Part shown: one piece after another, positions 28,523 to 28,692 of the stretch
How positions within the stretch are numbered: position 1 is the stretch's first letter
Layout of the letters: every line of letters begins with the position of its first letter
Source of the DNA: a virus
DNA: 28,692 nucleotides
Reading direction: 5' to 3' (one strand)
Virus record (IMG/VR): IMGVR_UViG_3300023116_000248
Span: 1 to 28,692 of that record
The notes under the pieces: model-generated
Seen by the model: the letters and a program-made list of their open reading frames with translations, nothing else
What the model was told of the DNA's origin: nothing
The model's database searches: none
Program-made: the position numbers and the translations under genes

Positions 28523-28692
28523 AAGTAGGCGATTTAGTGAGAACCATTCCTCTCCCAGACCAACACCATCTCCCCCCCCAGAATGGGCATTCTTTTAGAG
28601 GTTGATGTAGGCTATCATCCAGTAATGGTGCTTTGGTTTGATGGTACAAAGAGGTCTATCCCTTGGAACAGATTGGAGGTAGTATGCAAGTA
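28519..28692 (+). pseudogene. Array cassette protein 7, frameshifted at a C8 run
   Basis: The frame from ATG 28519 (M-K-V-G-D-L-V-R-T-I-P-L) hits a stop at about 28603-28605. After eight C (28572-28579) another frame reads M-G-I-L-L-E-V-D, V-M-V-L-W-F-D-G-T, W-N-R-L-E-V-V-C-K, the expected second half of a cassette. Losing one C would join both halves. This may be a sequencing error, a broken gene or a phase-variable switch. Confidence 0.7.
28684..28692 (+). CDS. Start of array cassette 8 (partial)
   Basis: ATGCAAGTA after GGAGGTAGT is the standard cassette start (M-Q-V). The rest lies beyond the window. Confidence 0.6.

Larger units (their letters stand above)
27501..28692 (+). repeat. Tandem gene-cassette array with a shared overlap junction
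   Basis: Seven complete small genes, one frameshifted gene and the start of another lie head to tail. Junctions at 27883, 28050, 28207, 28343 and 28676 read GGAGGTA/GGAGATA-N-TATGCAAGTAG, and the first gene (27511) has the same string after a separate stop. In one frame the junction ends a protein with E-V/I-x-C-K-stop; in another it is the ribosome binding site plus ATG of the next protein (M-Q-V-G). The junction at 28519 is divergent (GGCATGAAAGTAGG). The bodies between junctions differ strongly. The array continues past the window. Confidence 0.85.

Noticed and set aside
27501-28692. CRISPR-like array
   Set aside because: The repeated string is about 19 nt but the spacing is 136-168 nt and the intervals are coding; it is a gene cassette array, not CRISPR.

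Overview
The window looks like part of the genome of a large tailed bacteriophage (Caudoviricetes), probably from an aquatic sample. About 60 genes, all on the + strand, are packed with 4-nt ATGA/GTGA or longer overlaps. They include a DnaE-type replicative polymerase, UV-damage endonuclease, dUTPase, DUF3310 protein, GIY-YIG nuclease, adenine methyltransferase, glutaredoxin, a ClpP-like protease, an amidase endolysin and a GroEL, among many small unknown ORFs. There are no tRNA or rRNA genes and no insertion sequences. Promoters are sigma-70-like (TTGACA, mostly with an extended TGnTAnnnT -10) and ribosome binding sites are strong GGAGG, so the host is a bacterium using ordinary sigma-70 signals. 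Short hydrophobic signal peptides, plus one protein ending in an acidic Pro/Glu/Asp-Thr linker followed by Gly-Cys, a membrane segment and Arg-Arg-Arg-Glu, resemble MYXO-CTERM-type surface proteins. A myxobacteria-like (former deltaproteobacterial) Gram-negative host is therefore possible; this is inference only.

Layout. (1) 1-3632: partial gene, secreted protein, small ORFs, a noncoding stretch with a consensus promoter and a structured RNA candidate, UvsE, GIY-YIG protein, DUF3310. (2) 3633-9937: dnaE, a circularly permuted adenine methyltransferase, and a possible nuclease-like partner. dnaE, the methyltransferase and the secreted protein at 197 share a promoter carrying an 8-bp dyad that looks like one common operator. 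(3) 9937-11558: overlapping small genes and dUTPase. (4) 11630-15404: acidic scaffold-like protein, membrane protein, ClpP-like protease, endolysin, and a protein with the same motif at both ends; this may be a virion assembly/lysis block. (5) 15479-18563: GroEL, a holin-like coiled-coil membrane protein, small ORFs, glutaredoxin. (6) 18560-21426: an envelope-directed block with a surface-anchored protein, a SET-domain protein, a secreted protein, an intrinsic terminator and a trypsin-like protease with a signal peptide. (7) 21416-28692: an accessory region dominated by about two dozen tiny proteins sharing an N-terminal G-D/S-L-V motif and an SH3/KOW-like pattern.

The most unusual feature is the right end. 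From 27511 to the window edge, cassettes of 48-58 codons follow head to tail, and nearly every junction is the same overlap string, GGAGGTANTATGCAAGTAG. It supplies the last residues (E-V-x-C-K-stop) of one protein and the ribosome binding site and first residues (M-Q-V-G) of the next. One cassette is frameshifted at a run of eight C. The array runs off the window.
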